DNA of 64,000 bases from Microbacterium hibisci (GCF_015278255.1 NZ_JADIJC010000004.1:248001-312000); one strand, 5' to 3'. Numbered from the stretch's first letter, positions 44,601 through 51,427 are shown. Translations and numbers: made by a program. The notes: generated by a model from the sequence alone, not told the origin.

Positions 44601-44631
44601 CGCGGCGAAGCGGCGGCGTCAGCCGGTCTGA
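35650..44631 (+). CDS. Giant LPXTG-anchored modular surface protein
   Basis: A 2993-residue cell-wall protein. A signal peptide (about residues 1-33, ending SPAFA) is followed by DUF11-like beta-sandwich modules to about residue 1800; each begins with a lysine-bearing strand such as IDKTVTPTSAVP, TKSITPGTIW or VTKTRGSSTL and ends near NT or AT. About ten shorter modules follow, each with paired Cys and the core GAECTVTETD (DUF5979/CnaB-like). The C-terminus is a sortase signal: LPATG (2955-2959), a hydrophobic helix and KRRR. It likely forms a long, stiff stalk for adhesion. No sortase gene is in the window. The ATG at 35650 fits the signal peptide. Confidence 0.92.
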   Translation: MKQRRRSLLAGLTVIVLAAASVFLGVASPAFAVAAFSIQKTAVEEGPFGPGDAVTYQITLNCSSTNDPGCFNTLISDTLPEPLIFNPDDPEPVSVQINPPGGQPAGVYDLQVDTAGNAFTVAPGLDLTVDPVLWPAGYSMTITVSAIVDPAVDGTWDGATVRNTATATGDNAPAASANADVVLAVDTTLLADIDKTVTPTSAVPAVPGQPVDWTVVPVNASNQNVDTIVVQDPVTPPSEFGGYLDVTGYDVVAPDGTTATTTEYYVDGGWTTTEPDPISSAGGIRVTFTGTFAPGASGEIVVHTVTNEAVSGIPDGADVTVTNDASSTVSKAGVVSPPVTDDASVTIAQRAPDVTIDKSFADNTLVSGQSTTASITATIGEQNVQTLTVTEPSAGSPTFTEQGLSFDGFGSGIEWPIAATAAEITYTYSDCAESTASTTTEDTLPSPTDGCTVEGFTVVYSAAGDDIVSGAYATIPMDVTALPTAESVASTNVVDTVVENTLGQTGTDDAEAPFTIDSVTLDTSVTKSITPGTIWGVPGTSADITLTGNVTPESNAGSERLVISDPQFPGVETEFWDNFTATEIDNTDIPSCTTLTVRYWDKPDGPWTDFPGATEVPGPEVLWSYQIPADLQDDIGGIQFEYLPRDADGCPDLLQPGFTVVTHIDVAVTQPQDEPVTFTNTAESLVDNPAAGGEHTDNASDDIDLLPIDGGPGPDFLDKEWTPDDDVPALSAETRTARLLWSTDGLNISEMTLTDISETEDPADTVASVYDAFDLVRIDPITPTTDPLIVTAVVTEVSLYLDGTGWTDITAQACAAGCDGEFGGYELSDAQSADALAVRVVLTEKTAGAGIGTSYDRRPFDLDFRVRDTLRSDPSQAVLGDLHSYTYNTGEAGLVNNTASAHGVNTATGVDSTDVDADTILIVDQPINATLTKEFDQSALGLPSAATGVAPEDYPLISGTLVATNTSEARVTGMVITDPAATQADPTAFETLNLYDIDAIVRPQGISESETTVTLTINGTPTDFGYADALALDAAALADVTAISVAFRDDAGGAVIPSGGTGTVTLTWQLRDVLRSDPSTPVTVTAPGEPIENDAHVQLESPVLEDCADNQCGTGAADANDEFAIVAASYSITTTKSITPESVYEDQSNSYVTQLGGRPNGTARATFFSLTDTTPTFWNTMDFVGAQINVPAPVNQLAMDVLVDDDAASDIEYSLSGGELVATCNGEPLVDASPCWVAGEWTDGTPGSILVLDLPAGVADPTTVVGVRFRAQQVDAGGDVVQWERPYNPQLTFSMTTERRDTLRSDPAVLVSTTRPDLQPNPGEEALGVISDDVQSYSTAQFGPVQTFTQTGEAADSTVVLHRPNEVRVTKTRGSSTLISAAGLIPYVITVTNTGEWDMTGLHVVDQVETDAEGSLLVEPATPAYSFTLSGPGAPSGDPGFTASLDETTGVLSIDGPADFVFNAGWTLTVRAPLRFRDDVTPDTTVGNEVTVTSDRLFETCEGTTVVNGSDLAPKPVENTPPGVPECSADTEITPLAAATIATKKYVKGDLAGDPAVPGDDDLGVLNVTGGDASVCDPATPGVTSDGFYSHPCAPITRPGGLETWRLDFTNTGNTSARVIAALDTLPDVGDQGVIVPGDRDSEFHVTLAGDIFANFGQLRDSINAMGSVYGSPVALSQSCNSNAIKVFTEGATPDPACDFDWIPVSSATPPATVATIRSLLLVLQYQNPGQVSPAPGLQPGETLRLTYDTQTPYVLPANSAVPDGLPVAYNSFATASRSNATVTQPERPSLVVEPQKVGVAAATGQLLLSKEVTAPEFATDIDLPDSYPLLVTCESGGQPVTLLDSEGNDASRPSVAADGTVLAYNSVTGPVNLPLFSTCTVAEDPLIPGVTVTVDPEDGVIADRDWSEQPAVWNPYSGDPGQSSIQISNAFAAGGFTVEKDVDNGGAVNQDGAPIVYERTYSFQASCTYLDQEAIPEVDLEFTLTDGESKTFSDLPAGAECTVTETDAAGAASTVITISENGGDAQTVDEASFTILPYADESTTALTAVGFENIYTVGSVAVVKTVSGPGGEAWGDGPFTASMTCTLDGVDPNPVYEGSSEFGPGEPWVVDGLPTGAECVVTETDNGGANESTASVTVVVGDDTEEPVEADITNVFTVGSLQVQKELEGAPANALEPATTDVYTVSLACTRVVNDETVDVVIPGGPTRTITGAGTAVYEGLPTGAECTVTETDEGFATGHTISPDQPVVVGAGETPVVVTVTNAFDNGSVSVAKTVDAPEGFPVPDEFTATVSCTWQGAEVPLADDGVVTIVPGEDPVVIPDVPVGSICTVAEDDFGQTGVNVAPESITVTEADQTFAFDIENTYEWASLEVGKLVESLAPEVPTGFEFTVVCTFQGETVVDETFTLNANETETITEIPARSECTVTETDDRGADGTVTAAEVPGAEGELAPQIDQETRTVVIPELQPDSTAVMNTVTYTNLYDATALVLVKEFEGAGADQFGLDQTFTFTVVCTFGGQTLIDAQVELNAENGWSTAIHEVIAGSECTATEDDLNGADAVVIEPNDGENTSVGTLIVPAGGGLVTATATNWYLTGSLEVTKTLAGDGAEKFGTAAYELRLTCLRDGTIVDIPDGGVRIVSAESPTGLWENLPTGAECRLTEVDAGGANSTEILDAEGNVVAGDGEGYTFTVETDPTILSVDDQPQPSLQVRNTFNLAQVSVTKAVDDGGAVGQDGEPIAYGPFEVTLACLWDQQQVTAAEPMTQSIADGETVTWTELPEGAECTVTETDAAGAESTTFVVTEGGETGEPAIGTIVALAPLPNTDAEDQTSVAFTNAFGVTDLSIAKVVDGTGAATVTRTFPVDVMCVLIDASHPAPGLVVRDGSYEIGGPDRLTAELDDLPAGSECTVTETDAGDAAQTTMTVDGEERPGASGVVTLTSGVVGIVFTNTFIAPLPATGVEGRTTVAALAAGLAVVAAGIVLVVAAKRRRQPV
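41060..44500 (+). repeat. About ten tandem DUF5979/CnaB-like modules
   Basis: Within the giant surface protein, about ten units of 90-130 residues repeat the order: V.K.V strand, a Cys-bearing strand (for example VVCTFQGETV), a turn, then LPTGAECTVTETD.GGA and a final N-T-Y/F strand. Nine units carry a clear ECTVTETD-like core and one earlier unit is diverged (FSTCTVAEDP). The units are diverged at DNA level, so they are old duplications. Confidence 0.8.
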
Positions 44632-44641
44632 GTGACGTGAG

Positions 44642-44670
44642 AAGGCGGGGTCGGATCCCGACCCCGCCTT
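44642..44670. terminator. 13-bp hairpin terminator
   Basis: A perfect 13-bp inverted repeat (AAGGCGGGGTCGG with its complement) around loop ATC, 10 bases after the surface-protein stop and 10 bases before the stop of the convergent gene. It likely terminates both. Confidence 0.75.
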
Positions 44671-44679
44671 CCGTCTCGC

Positions 44680-45414
44680 TCAGGCGGGCAGCGGCCCGTG
44701 TGCGGCCGGCGCACCGTGGCGCAGGGCGCGCCGCTCGCGGTACCGGCCGATCATGATGATCATGGTGCCGATGGCGAGGAACCCGACGAGGATCGCCCCG
44801 ATGTAGAGGAACGCCGACGGATAGCCGCCCGCCCCGTGCGGGTCGAGGAACGGGTACGGGTACCACCACGGTGTGGTGCCGTCCGGGTTCCCGACGCGCT
44901 CGCCGCGGATCATCGTGTAGCCGGTCCAGACCAGCGGATAGCCGACGAGCACCGCGAGCGACCACCAGGGCAGCGCGCGCCGGCGCGGTGCCAGGAGCAG
45001 ATCCAGCAGGAAGTAGATCGGCAGGACGACGTGCAGCACCTCGGCGGCGTACTTGTCGAGCATCGCGATCCCGGCCGAGTCGCCGAGTGCGACGGCCGAC
45101 GGCAGGCCGCGCAGCAGTGCGTTGTAGACGAGACCGAGCAGCAGGATCGGTCCTGTGACGGCGGCGATGGCCAGCGCGATCCCCAGCGGCTCGCGTGACG
45201 AGCCCGTGTTCCGCATCGCCCATGATGCGGCCACGAGCAGCGCGACGATGCTGAGCATCGTCGAGATGATCGTGAACAGGCTGAAGTAGTTCGCGAGCAC
45301 GTCGCCCAGGCTCTGACCCTGGCGCGCGGCGCGATCCACGTTGACGATGAGTCCTGCGACGACCCCCGAGAAGCCGGTGATCGCTGCTGCAATTCGAAAC
45401 CATGCCCAGTGCAT
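44680..45414 (-). CDS. Pr6Pr-type integral membrane protein (first paralogue)
   Basis: A 244-residue protein with six predicted spans. Conserved features shared with the next gene include NYFSLFTIISTMLSIVALL, VYNALLRG, a His in EVLHVVLPIYFLLD, and WWYPYPFLDPHGAGGYPS, the signature of the Pr6Pr/FAR-17a-like family. Eukaryotic relatives include androgen-inducible lipid hydrolases, but the bacterial role is unknown. ATG 45414 has AAAGGGG upstream. A 20-base palindrome lies further upstream. Confidence 0.85.
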   Translation of the reverse strand: MHWAWFRIAAAITGFSGVVAGLIVNVDRAARQGQSLGDVLANYFSLFTIISTMLSIVALLVAASWAMRNTGSSREPLGIALAIAAVTGPILLLGLVYNALLRGLPSAVALGDSAGIAMLDKYAAEVLHVVLPIYFLLDLLLAPRRRALPWWSLAVLVGYPLVWTGYTMIRGERVGNPDGTTPWWYPYPFLDPHGAGGYPSAFLYIGAILVGFLAIGTMIIMIGRYRERRALRHGAPAAHGPLPA

Positions 45415-45564
45415 GTTCCCCACCCCTTTCGTTGCCACGCGGATCGCGTGTCGTTCCCCCGGGACAGGTGTACTCCCGCCAATACCGAGGAGTGCGGAAC
45501 ATTTGTGCGCCGAGCGTGTGGAAAACGTGCGCTCCGAGGGCCGTATTGTGGCGAAGCTACAACG

Positions 45565-45584
45565 TGTCCACCGTTCGGTGGACA
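45565..45584. promoter_or_regulatory. Perfect 20-base palindrome upstream of a Pr6Pr gene
   Basis: TGTCCACCG-TT-CGGTGGACA has 9-bp perfect arms. It lies between the two Pr6Pr genes, about 150 bases before the start of the first. On the minus strand TGGACA at its edge is followed 17 bases on by AATACG, a possible -35/-10 pair. It may be an operator, or a terminator for the upstream gene. Confidence 0.5.
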
Positions 45585-45616
45585 TTTTCGACAAACGCTT
45601 TCCGGTGCGCCGCCGG

Positions 45617-46372
45617 TCAGTCGGGGCGCGGGGATGTGGGGACGGATGCCGCAACCGCACCCGTCGCCGGTTGCGCTTCTGCTTTCGCGCCTCGGCGCCG
45701 GCCCCACCAGACGACGAAGGCGCCGACGGCGACGATCGCGATCGCGATGCCCACCACGTAGAGGATCACCGAGGGCCAGCCGCCGGGGTTGTTCGGGTTG
45801 AGGAAGGGGTAGGGGTACCAGAACGGATCGGCCGAGACGGGATTGGTGATGAGCGGTCCGCGGATGATCGTGTACACCACCCACACGATCGGGAAGGCGA
45901 CGATCGCCCACAGGCTCCGCCACGACAGCGCGCGGCGGAGTGGGCCGACGAAGACGTCGGCGAGCAGGAAGAGCGGGCCGACCAGGTGGAGCACCTCGTT
46001 CGACCACCACACCGGTTCGCTTCCCTGCGGCAGCACGATGTTGCGGAGCAGGGTGTTGTAGACGATGCCCGTGATGATCATGTAGGTGCTGACGCTCGCG
46101 AGCGCGACCGCGAGGCCGAGGGGTTCGGCATCCGCTCGCCGTCCGCGCGTGAAGTACCAGACCGCAGCCCACAGCAGCACGGTGGCCGCGGCCGCGTTGG
46201 AGAGGATCGTGAAGAAGCTGAAGAAGTTGGCGATCGTGACGCCGAGATCGCGCCCGAGCTCGAGGGCCGTGCCGACCGAGGCGGCGAGCTGGCGGACAAT
46301 CGCCGCCACGATGAGGGCACCCATCGCCGCGCGGGCGACGTACCAGGCGCGAGTCCAGGTCGCGGTTCGCAT
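45617..46372 (-). CDS. Pr6Pr-type integral membrane protein (second paralogue)
   Basis: A 251-residue, six-span paralogue of the gene at 44680-45414. It shares NFFSFFTILSNAAAATVLLW, VYNTLLRNIVLPQG, EVLHLVGPLFLLADVF and FWYPYPFLNPNNPGGWPS. The His, Asn and YPYPF positions match, suggesting a common active or ligand site in the membrane. The C-terminus is basic then Pro/Ala-rich. It is transcribed in the same direction as its paralogue, with a 200-base gap. Confidence 0.85.
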   Translation of the reverse strand: MRTATWTRAWYVARAAMGALIVAAIVRQLAASVGTALELGRDLGVTIANFFSFFTILSNAAAATVLLWAAVWYFTRGRRADAEPLGLAVALASVSTYMIITGIVYNTLLRNIVLPQGSEPVWWSNEVLHLVGPLFLLADVFVGPLRRALSWRSLWAIVAFPIVWVVYTIIRGPLITNPVSADPFWYPYPFLNPNNPGGWPSVILYVVGIAIAIVAVGAFVVWWGRRRGAKAEAQPATGAVAASVPTSPRPD

Positions 46373-46447
46373 GGGGTCACCCTAGCGGCACGCGATGGCG
46401 CGGCCCCGGATCCTGCGCGGGTGGGATCGGGCGGGCGGGAATGGCAG

Positions 46448-46948
46448 TTACGCGGGCCCGAAGCGCTCCGCCTGCATCCGCTGCGCCGCGGCCGCCGGAT
46501 CGTCGTCCCAGTGGCGTGGTCGCGCCCCCTCGAGTGCCCGGCTGAGCGGCACCCAGCCGAGGTAGCGCAGCGGCTCCCATCCGGGCGCGGGCGTCAGCTG
46601 CTCGAGCGCGAGGTGGTCGTCGACGCGGACGCGATTCCACGCGTGCACGACACGACCATCGCCGAGGCTCAGGCCGACATGGCCCCAGTCGCGACGCTCG
46701 CCGTGCAATTCGCCCACGCCCTCGTAGAACACCAGTGCGTGCGCCGGCGGCGTGCCGGTGTTCGCCGCGGCGTTGTACAGGATCGCCGACTCCGCCGCGT
46801 CGTCGCCGCCGAACATCTCGAGGTCGTTGCTGCGCTCGATCGCGTCCTCGACGAACGCGAGGCAGCGCGTCGCGTAGTCGGCCGCGCCCTCGCGAGCCAA
46901 AGCCCACGTCACGGCGTTGTCGCCGCAGGTCTCTACATCGAAAGCCAT
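46448..46948 (-). CDS. NlpC/P60-like cysteine peptidase or amidase fold protein
   Basis: A 166-residue protein with the papain-like NlpC/P60 order: ATRCLAFVEDAI (candidate catalytic Cys near residue 29), a strand region HALVFYEG, then DWGHVGLSLGDGRVVHAW with the likely His. No signal peptide is visible, so it is not an obvious cell-wall hydrolase as annotated. It may act inside the cell or be exported by another route. GAGG precedes ATG 46948; a GTG three codons upstream is an alternative. Confidence 0.7.
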   Translation of the reverse strand: MAFDVETCGDNAVTWALAREGAADYATRCLAFVEDAIERSNDLEMFGGDDAAESAILYNAAANTGTPPAHALVFYEGVGELHGERRDWGHVGLSLGDGRVVHAWNRVRVDDHLALEQLTPAPGWEPLRYLGWVPLSRALEGARPRHWDDDPAAAAQRMQAERFGPA

Positions 46949-46996
46949 CACCCTCACGCTAGCCGACCGCCGCGGCAGCGACGCGTGGCCGCGGAG

Positions 46997-48268
46997 TCAG
47001 AAGGGCGCGTCGGCGCTGCTGACCGGCCGGAACGCCGGCACGGCTCGTTCGGGCTCGACGAGGTAGCGGCGACCGGACGGGCTGGTCCACAGGATCGCAC
47101 CGCCGGATCCGGGGACCTGCTCGATCGTCCAGTCGGTGTGATGTCGGACGGTGTGGTGGCCCTCGCACAACGGCCCGAGGTTGGTGAGCTCGGTGTGTCC
47201 GCCCAGGGCCCAGTCGACGTGGTGGTCGACGTCGCAGCGCGAGGCGGGCATGCCGCATCCCGGCGCCATGCACCTGTCCGCTCGCCACTTCACGAGCTTC
47301 TGGAGGGCAGGTGGTGGCCGGTACTGGTCGCGGCCGACGGACAGCACCATCCCGGTCTCGGGGTGGGTCAGCACGCGCGTCCAGCCGCGCGCGCCACCGG
47401 CGAGCTCGCGAGCCACAGAGAGCGGGATCGGCCCGATTCCTTCGACCGCGGGGGCGTCGATCCCGGCGGCCGCACGAGAGGCGTCGGACTCGTGGAGCAG
47501 CGCGAGCACCGGCACGGTGACGAACACGCTGGCCCGAACTCCCCGCGCCTGTTCGGCATAGGTGTCGACCGACCCGTCGATGAGCAGGTCGAGGACGGCA
47601 TCGACGCGTGCCTGATCCAGCGTGCGGGTGTCTGCCTCGTCCGCCGTGACGGTCTTCGCGATCACGGTCGCGCGGCTGTGCGCGGCGTGGATCGCGACCA
47701 TCGGCGCGTAGAGGTGCAGCCAGCCCATGCCGTCGTCATCGGGCTCGACCACGACGCGACGCTTGGAAACCGCCTGCTCGTAGCGCTCGGTGAGAGTGGC
47801 GGAGCGCACCCGATCGATCAGCGCGCGGAGCCTGCGGCGGAACGTTCCCACCGGCTCCGCCTCCGCCAGTGCGATCCCCGGCTCGAGCACCTGCGCATGG
47901 AACGCCGGCTCGAGTTCCCACATGGCCGCGACGAGGATCTCGGCGTGGCGCTCGCTCATGCGGGCGCGCCCCATCGAGGCAAGCACAGCGGGGTGAGTGT
48001 GGACCACCGCCTCGGCGAACGCGAGCAGACTCCCGGCGGCGTGCTCCGTGACGCGCAGCGCTGCCGCCAGCTCGAGACGGATGCCGCGCTCCACGACCTC
48101 GGTGAGCCCGCGGCCGTGACGGGCCGCCTCGTGGAGAGCTTCGCGCCGCATCTCGTCGATCCGCTCCAGCCGCTGAGCGGCCAGCACCGTCATCATCGCG
48201 GCCGCCTCGACCACGAGATCGACGTGGTCAGGGAAGACCTGGCCGGGAATCGCGGGGTCGGTGAACAT
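46997..48268 (-). CDS. DUF222/HNH endonuclease (13E12-repeat family)
   Basis: A 423-residue protein. The helical N-terminal half matches DUF222 (GRARMSERHAEILVAAMW, FRRRLRALIDRVR), and the C-terminus has a complete HNH nuclease: CMAPGC, CDVDHHVDWALGG, NLGPLCEGHH. These families are abundant in actinobacterial genomes, often in several copies, with no settled role. ATG 48268 is preceded by a promoter six bases upstream. The AT-rich promoter stands out from the surrounding DNA. Confidence 0.92.
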   Translation of the reverse strand: MFTDPAIPGQVFPDHVDLVVEAAAMMTVLAAQRLERIDEMRREALHEAARHGRGLTEVVERGIRLELAAALRVTEHAAGSLLAFAEAVVHTHPAVLASMGRARMSERHAEILVAAMWELEPAFHAQVLEPGIALAEAEPVGTFRRRLRALIDRVRSATLTERYEQAVSKRRVVVEPDDDGMGWLHLYAPMVAIHAAHSRATVIAKTVTADEADTRTLDQARVDAVLDLLIDGSVDTYAEQARGVRASVFVTVPVLALLHESDASRAAAGIDAPAVEGIGPIPLSVARELAGGARGWTRVLTHPETGMVLSVGRDQYRPPPALQKLVKWRADRCMAPGCGMPASRCDVDHHVDWALGGHTELTNLGPLCEGHHTVRHHTDWTIEQVPGSGGAILWTSPSGRRYLVEPERAVPAFRPVSSADAPF

Positions 48269-48274
48269 GAATCC

Positions 48275-48303
48275 AGAATAGAACAAAGATACGAAGAAAT
48301 CAA
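48275..48303 (-). promoter_or_regulatory. Promoter for leaderless DUF222-HNH mRNA
   Basis: On the minus strand TTGATT (48303-48298), 17 bases, then TATTCT (48280-48275) form a near-ideal housekeeping promoter. The -10 box ends six bases before the ATG at 48268, so transcription should start at the start codon. Confidence 0.7.
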
Positions 48304-48693
48304 GACTTCGATACGAGGAATGCGGAGTCAAAGGGTGCGGTTGGCAACAGCTCGCTGTGGGCGGGTCGCGTATCATCGAACATATATACAACTCACGTGC
48401 ACTTCGTGCAGTGCTCACTCAGCGCGGCGTGTGGCAAACCCCGGCGATCGAGATCCGCCGGCCGAGGCATCCGCTGGTCTTCACACTCCGCCCGACCGAT
48501 ACGCCCACGTGCAGCCGCAACGCCGGACGGATGCCACGCATCGATCCACCCCCACCGTGCCCGCCGACATCGCACGATCCCCGCACCCGCCGCACCCGCA
48601 CACCGCTCGCCGACCTCAGTGCGTCCGCGCGGTGCGCCGTCTCGACGACAATGGACTACGAGCGGGCGCGTGACCGCACGGAAGGACGACACG
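48304..48693. other. Gap of about 390 bases before the next gene
   Basis: No convincing gene. The AT-rich patch ATCATCGAACATATATAC (about 48370-48388) may be a promoter region for the plus-strand ATPase gene. The in-frame upstream extension of that gene is Arg/Pro/His-rich and looks non-coding. Confidence 0.4.
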
Positions 48694-49563
48694 ATGGCCG
48701 GATCCATCCTCGATCCTGGCCTCGACACGGCGCATGGCATCGTCATCGTGGAGGGCCTGCCCGGCTCCGGCAAATCGACGAACGCGGCCGACCTCGCGGC
48801 GTGGCTGGCCGCCGCCGGCGCGAAGGTCGAACACTGGCCGGAGGGGCGCGCGGACCACCCCGTCGACTTCGAGCACGTCTCGCTGCTGACCGATGAGACG
48901 TTCCGACGCATCGCCGAGGAGGAGCCGGACTCCTGGCGGACGCTGCGCGCACACGCCGAGCCGACCATCGACGGCTGGCTCGTCCGCCATACCGACCAGC
49001 TCGAGCTGCCGACCGAGCTGGCCGCGCAGATCAGAAGCGCCGACGTCTACGACGGCGATATCGCGCTGGAGCACCACGCCCGCGCGCTGTCGGAGAGCTG
49101 GCGCGACTACGGCGCACAGGCGTCCGGGGCCGGGGTGCAGGTCTGGGAGTGCGTGCTGATCCAGAATCCGGTGTGCGCGTTCGTCGCCCGCTTCGATCGC
49201 CGGCCCGAGGAGCTCGCCGCGCACGTGGAGGGGCTCGTCGCCGCGGTGCGCGACCGCAACCCGATGCTGGTGTACCTGGATCCGGGCGATCCCGAGCCGG
49301 CCCTCCGCCGGGCCGCCGCGGAGCGCCCGGAGTGGTGGTCCGAGCTCGTGATCGGGTATCACACGGGTCAGGGATACGGACTGCGGTCCGGTCTCGAGGG
49401 CTTCGACGGATACATCGAGTTCATGCGCATGCGGCGTGCGCTCGAACTCGACCTGCTGCCGCGCCTCGACCTGCCCACCCTCGTGATCCGCACCGATGAG
49501 GAGCCCGAGCAAACCACCCGTGCGCGCATCCGGTCCTTCGCGGCGGAGCACCTCGCCCGCTGA
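48694..49563 (+). CDS. P-loop ATPase/kinase-like protein
   Basis: A 289-residue protein with an N-terminal Walker A, VEGLPGSGKSTNAADLAAWL, typical of small-molecule kinases and AAA-type ATPases. VWECVLIQNPVCAFVARFD may be the Walker B/lid region, and LPTLVIRTDEE near the C-terminus is typical of thymidylate-kinase-like or AAA_33 proteins. The substrate is unknown. GGAAGGA precedes ATG 48694. Confidence 0.75.
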   Translation: MAGSILDPGLDTAHGIVIVEGLPGSGKSTNAADLAAWLAAAGAKVEHWPEGRADHPVDFEHVSLLTDETFRRIAEEEPDSWRTLRAHAEPTIDGWLVRHTDQLELPTELAAQIRSADVYDGDIALEHHARALSESWRDYGAQASGAGVQVWECVLIQNPVCAFVARFDRRPEELAAHVEGLVAAVRDRNPMLVYLDPGDPEPALRRAAAERPEWWSELVIGYHTGQGYGLRSGLEGFDGYIEFMRMRRALELDLLPRLDLPTLVIRTDEEPEQTTRARIRSFAAEHLAR

Positions 49564-49789
49564 GCCGCAGTGGCGCCGGGGGCGCTGGGCGCCGGGGGCG
49601 CCGCACACCCGACGGAAACCAAGCCCGACCGCCCAGCCCGGCCCCGACGCGAGCGCCCGCGCCGCCGCCCTGCGGATCCCCTCGTTACCGGATCGTGACG
49701 AACCGCCGTTCCCTTCCGATCGCACAATGGGCTGAGCAGTGCCGGCCGCGCGATCCGCAGCGCGGGCGAACCGACGCAGAGGAGCCGGG

Positions 49790-51151
49790 TTGACGACGCC
49801 GCCCAGTGCCGCCGATGGGCTCGAGGAGTTCACGCAGCTGATCTCCCAGGAGGAGATGTTCGGCGACCCGCCCCGGCGTGAGGTGGATCCGGCCGTACGA
49901 CGCCGGCGCCGCCGCATCGCACTCCTCGTCACCGCGATCGTCCTGCTCGTGCTGGTCGGTGTTCCCGCCGGTTACACGGGGTGGGCCCTCACCGCGCCGC
50001 TGGGCGCTCCGGCGGTCGAGACCTGGACGCCCCCGGTGGAGACTCCGATCGCCGCGGTCGTCTCGGTTCCGTCGCAGGGCGCGGCCGCCGTGTCGGTCGC
50101 GGGCGGCGACGAGTACCTCGGGCCGACGGCGAGCGGCGTCTGGGTCTCGAGCGGCGGTGACGAACCGCGGTCGATCGCCAGCATCACCAAGCTCGTGACG
50201 GCGCTGGTGATCCTCGACCGGCATCCGCTCGCCGACGCGTCCGATCCAGGCCCCACGATCACCTTCAGCAAGGCCGACCACGACCTCTACGACCAGTACT
50301 ACGTGAGGGGCGCCACGATCGCGGCGATGCCCACGGGCAGCTCGATGTCGCTGCACGACGCGCTCGCCACGATGCTGATCCCCTCGGCGAGCAACTACGC
50401 CGAGGCGGTCTCGACCTGGGCGTTCGGCTCGCAGTGGGCGTTCCGTGATGCGGCGGCACGCTGGCTCGCCGCCCAGGGACTCACCGGCACGACCGTCGTC
50501 GAGCCCACCGGCCTGGACGCACGCAACGTCAGCACCCCGTCCGATCTCATCGCGCTCGGCAAGATCGCGGCCGCGAACCCCGTGATCGCGAGCATCGCGG
50601 CGACCCCGTCCATCGAGCTGCCTGGACCGGGGTACCTGTCGAACACGAACGACCTCCTCGGGAGCAACGGCGTCACCGGCCTCAAGACCGGAAATCTCGG
50701 AGGGGGGACCCACAACCTGCTGTTCACGGCATCCGTCCCCGTCGGCACTGCGCAGCCGCTCCAGGTGACCGGCGTGGTCGTCGGGGGCTGGGACCGCGCG
50801 TCGGTGAACCGCGATGTGATGAGGATGATCGACAGCATCCGCGCCGGCTTCCACGACGTGCCGGTCGCGACGCGAGATCAGCATGTCGGCACGCTCACCA
50901 CCGCGTGGGGCTCGTCGGCCCGGCTGGTCGTCGCCGGCTTCGCCGCGATCTTCACGTGGTCCGACACCCCTATCTCGGTCGAGATGACGACCACGACGCC
51001 GAAGACCTACGAAGACGGCGAGGTCGTCGGCAGCATCACGTGGACCGCGGGGCCGAACACGGTGAGCGTGCCCGTCGAGATCGAGGGCACGATCGAGCCG
51101 CCGACCGATTGGTGGCGGCTCACGCACCCGGGCGAGCTGGGCGGCGAGTAG
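49790..51151 (+). CDS. D-alanyl-D-alanine carboxypeptidase (S11, PBP5-like)
   Basis: About 453 residues with one N-terminal membrane span (about 43-64) after a basic cytoplasmic stretch. The active-site SITK (S131-K134) and LKTG match class S11 penicillin-binding proteins that trim peptidoglycan stem peptides. The second motif reads PSASNYA, where SxN is expected, so Ser replaces Asn or the Asn is shifted by one. I chose TTG 49790 because GAGGAG sits five bases upstream; a longer in-frame ATG start at 49739 lacks such a site. The 226 bases upstream contain a direct repeat of GGCGCCGGGGGCGC. Confidence 0.88.
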   Translation: MTTPPSAADGLEEFTQLISQEEMFGDPPRREVDPAVRRRRRRIALLVTAIVLLVLVGVPAGYTGWALTAPLGAPAVETWTPPVETPIAAVVSVPSQGAAAVSVAGGDEYLGPTASGVWVSSGGDEPRSIASITKLVTALVILDRHPLADASDPGPTITFSKADHDLYDQYYVRGATIAAMPTGSSMSLHDALATMLIPSASNYAEAVSTWAFGSQWAFRDAAARWLAAQGLTGTTVVEPTGLDARNVSTPSDLIALGKIAAANPVIASIAATPSIELPGPGYLSNTNDLLGSNGVTGLKTGNLGGGTHNLLFTASVPVGTAQPLQVTGVVVGGWDRASVNRDVMRMIDSIRAGFHDVPVATRDQHVGTLTTAWGSSARLVVAGFAAIFTWSDTPISVEMTTTTPKTYEDGEVVGSITWTAGPNTVSVPVEIEGTIEPPTDWWRLTHPGELGGE

Positions 51152-51226
51152 CCCGAAGCGAGGGATGGACGGAATCGTCCACGAGGGCTCTGTCGCACGG
51201 CGCCGCGCCCAACTAGGGTCTGGAGC

Positions 51227-51427
51227 GTGAAGCGGATGTGGCCGTTCATCGTGCCCGGTGTGATCCTCGCCGCGGTCGGGCTGCTGTGGACACTGCAGGG
51301 CCTCAACGTGCTGGGCGGCTCGGCGATGAGCGGTTCCGCCCTGTGGGCGACGATCGGTCCGATCGTGCTCGTGGCAGGGCTGGTCCTGATCGGGATCGGG
51401 ATCGCGCGACGCCGCCGCGCGCGATGA
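51227..51427 (+). CDS. Small two-span membrane protein
   Basis: A 66-residue protein from GTG 51227 with two hydrophobic helices (PFIVPGVILAAVGLLWTLQG and IGPIVLVAGLVLIGIGIA) and a basic C-terminus RRRRAR. This compact pattern is common in actinobacteria, but the function is unknown. It lies between the carboxypeptidase and PhzF genes on the same strand. Confidence 0.75.
   Translation: MKRMWPFIVPGVILAAVGLLWTLQGLNVLGGSAMSGSALWATIGPIVLVAGLVLIGIGIARRRRAR

Noticed and set aside
45341..48673. An 1110-codon plus-strand frame across Pr6Pr, NlpC-like and DUF222 genes
   Set aside because: It spans four well-supported minus-strand genes and their promoters and reads as Arg/Val/Asp/Gly-rich noise.
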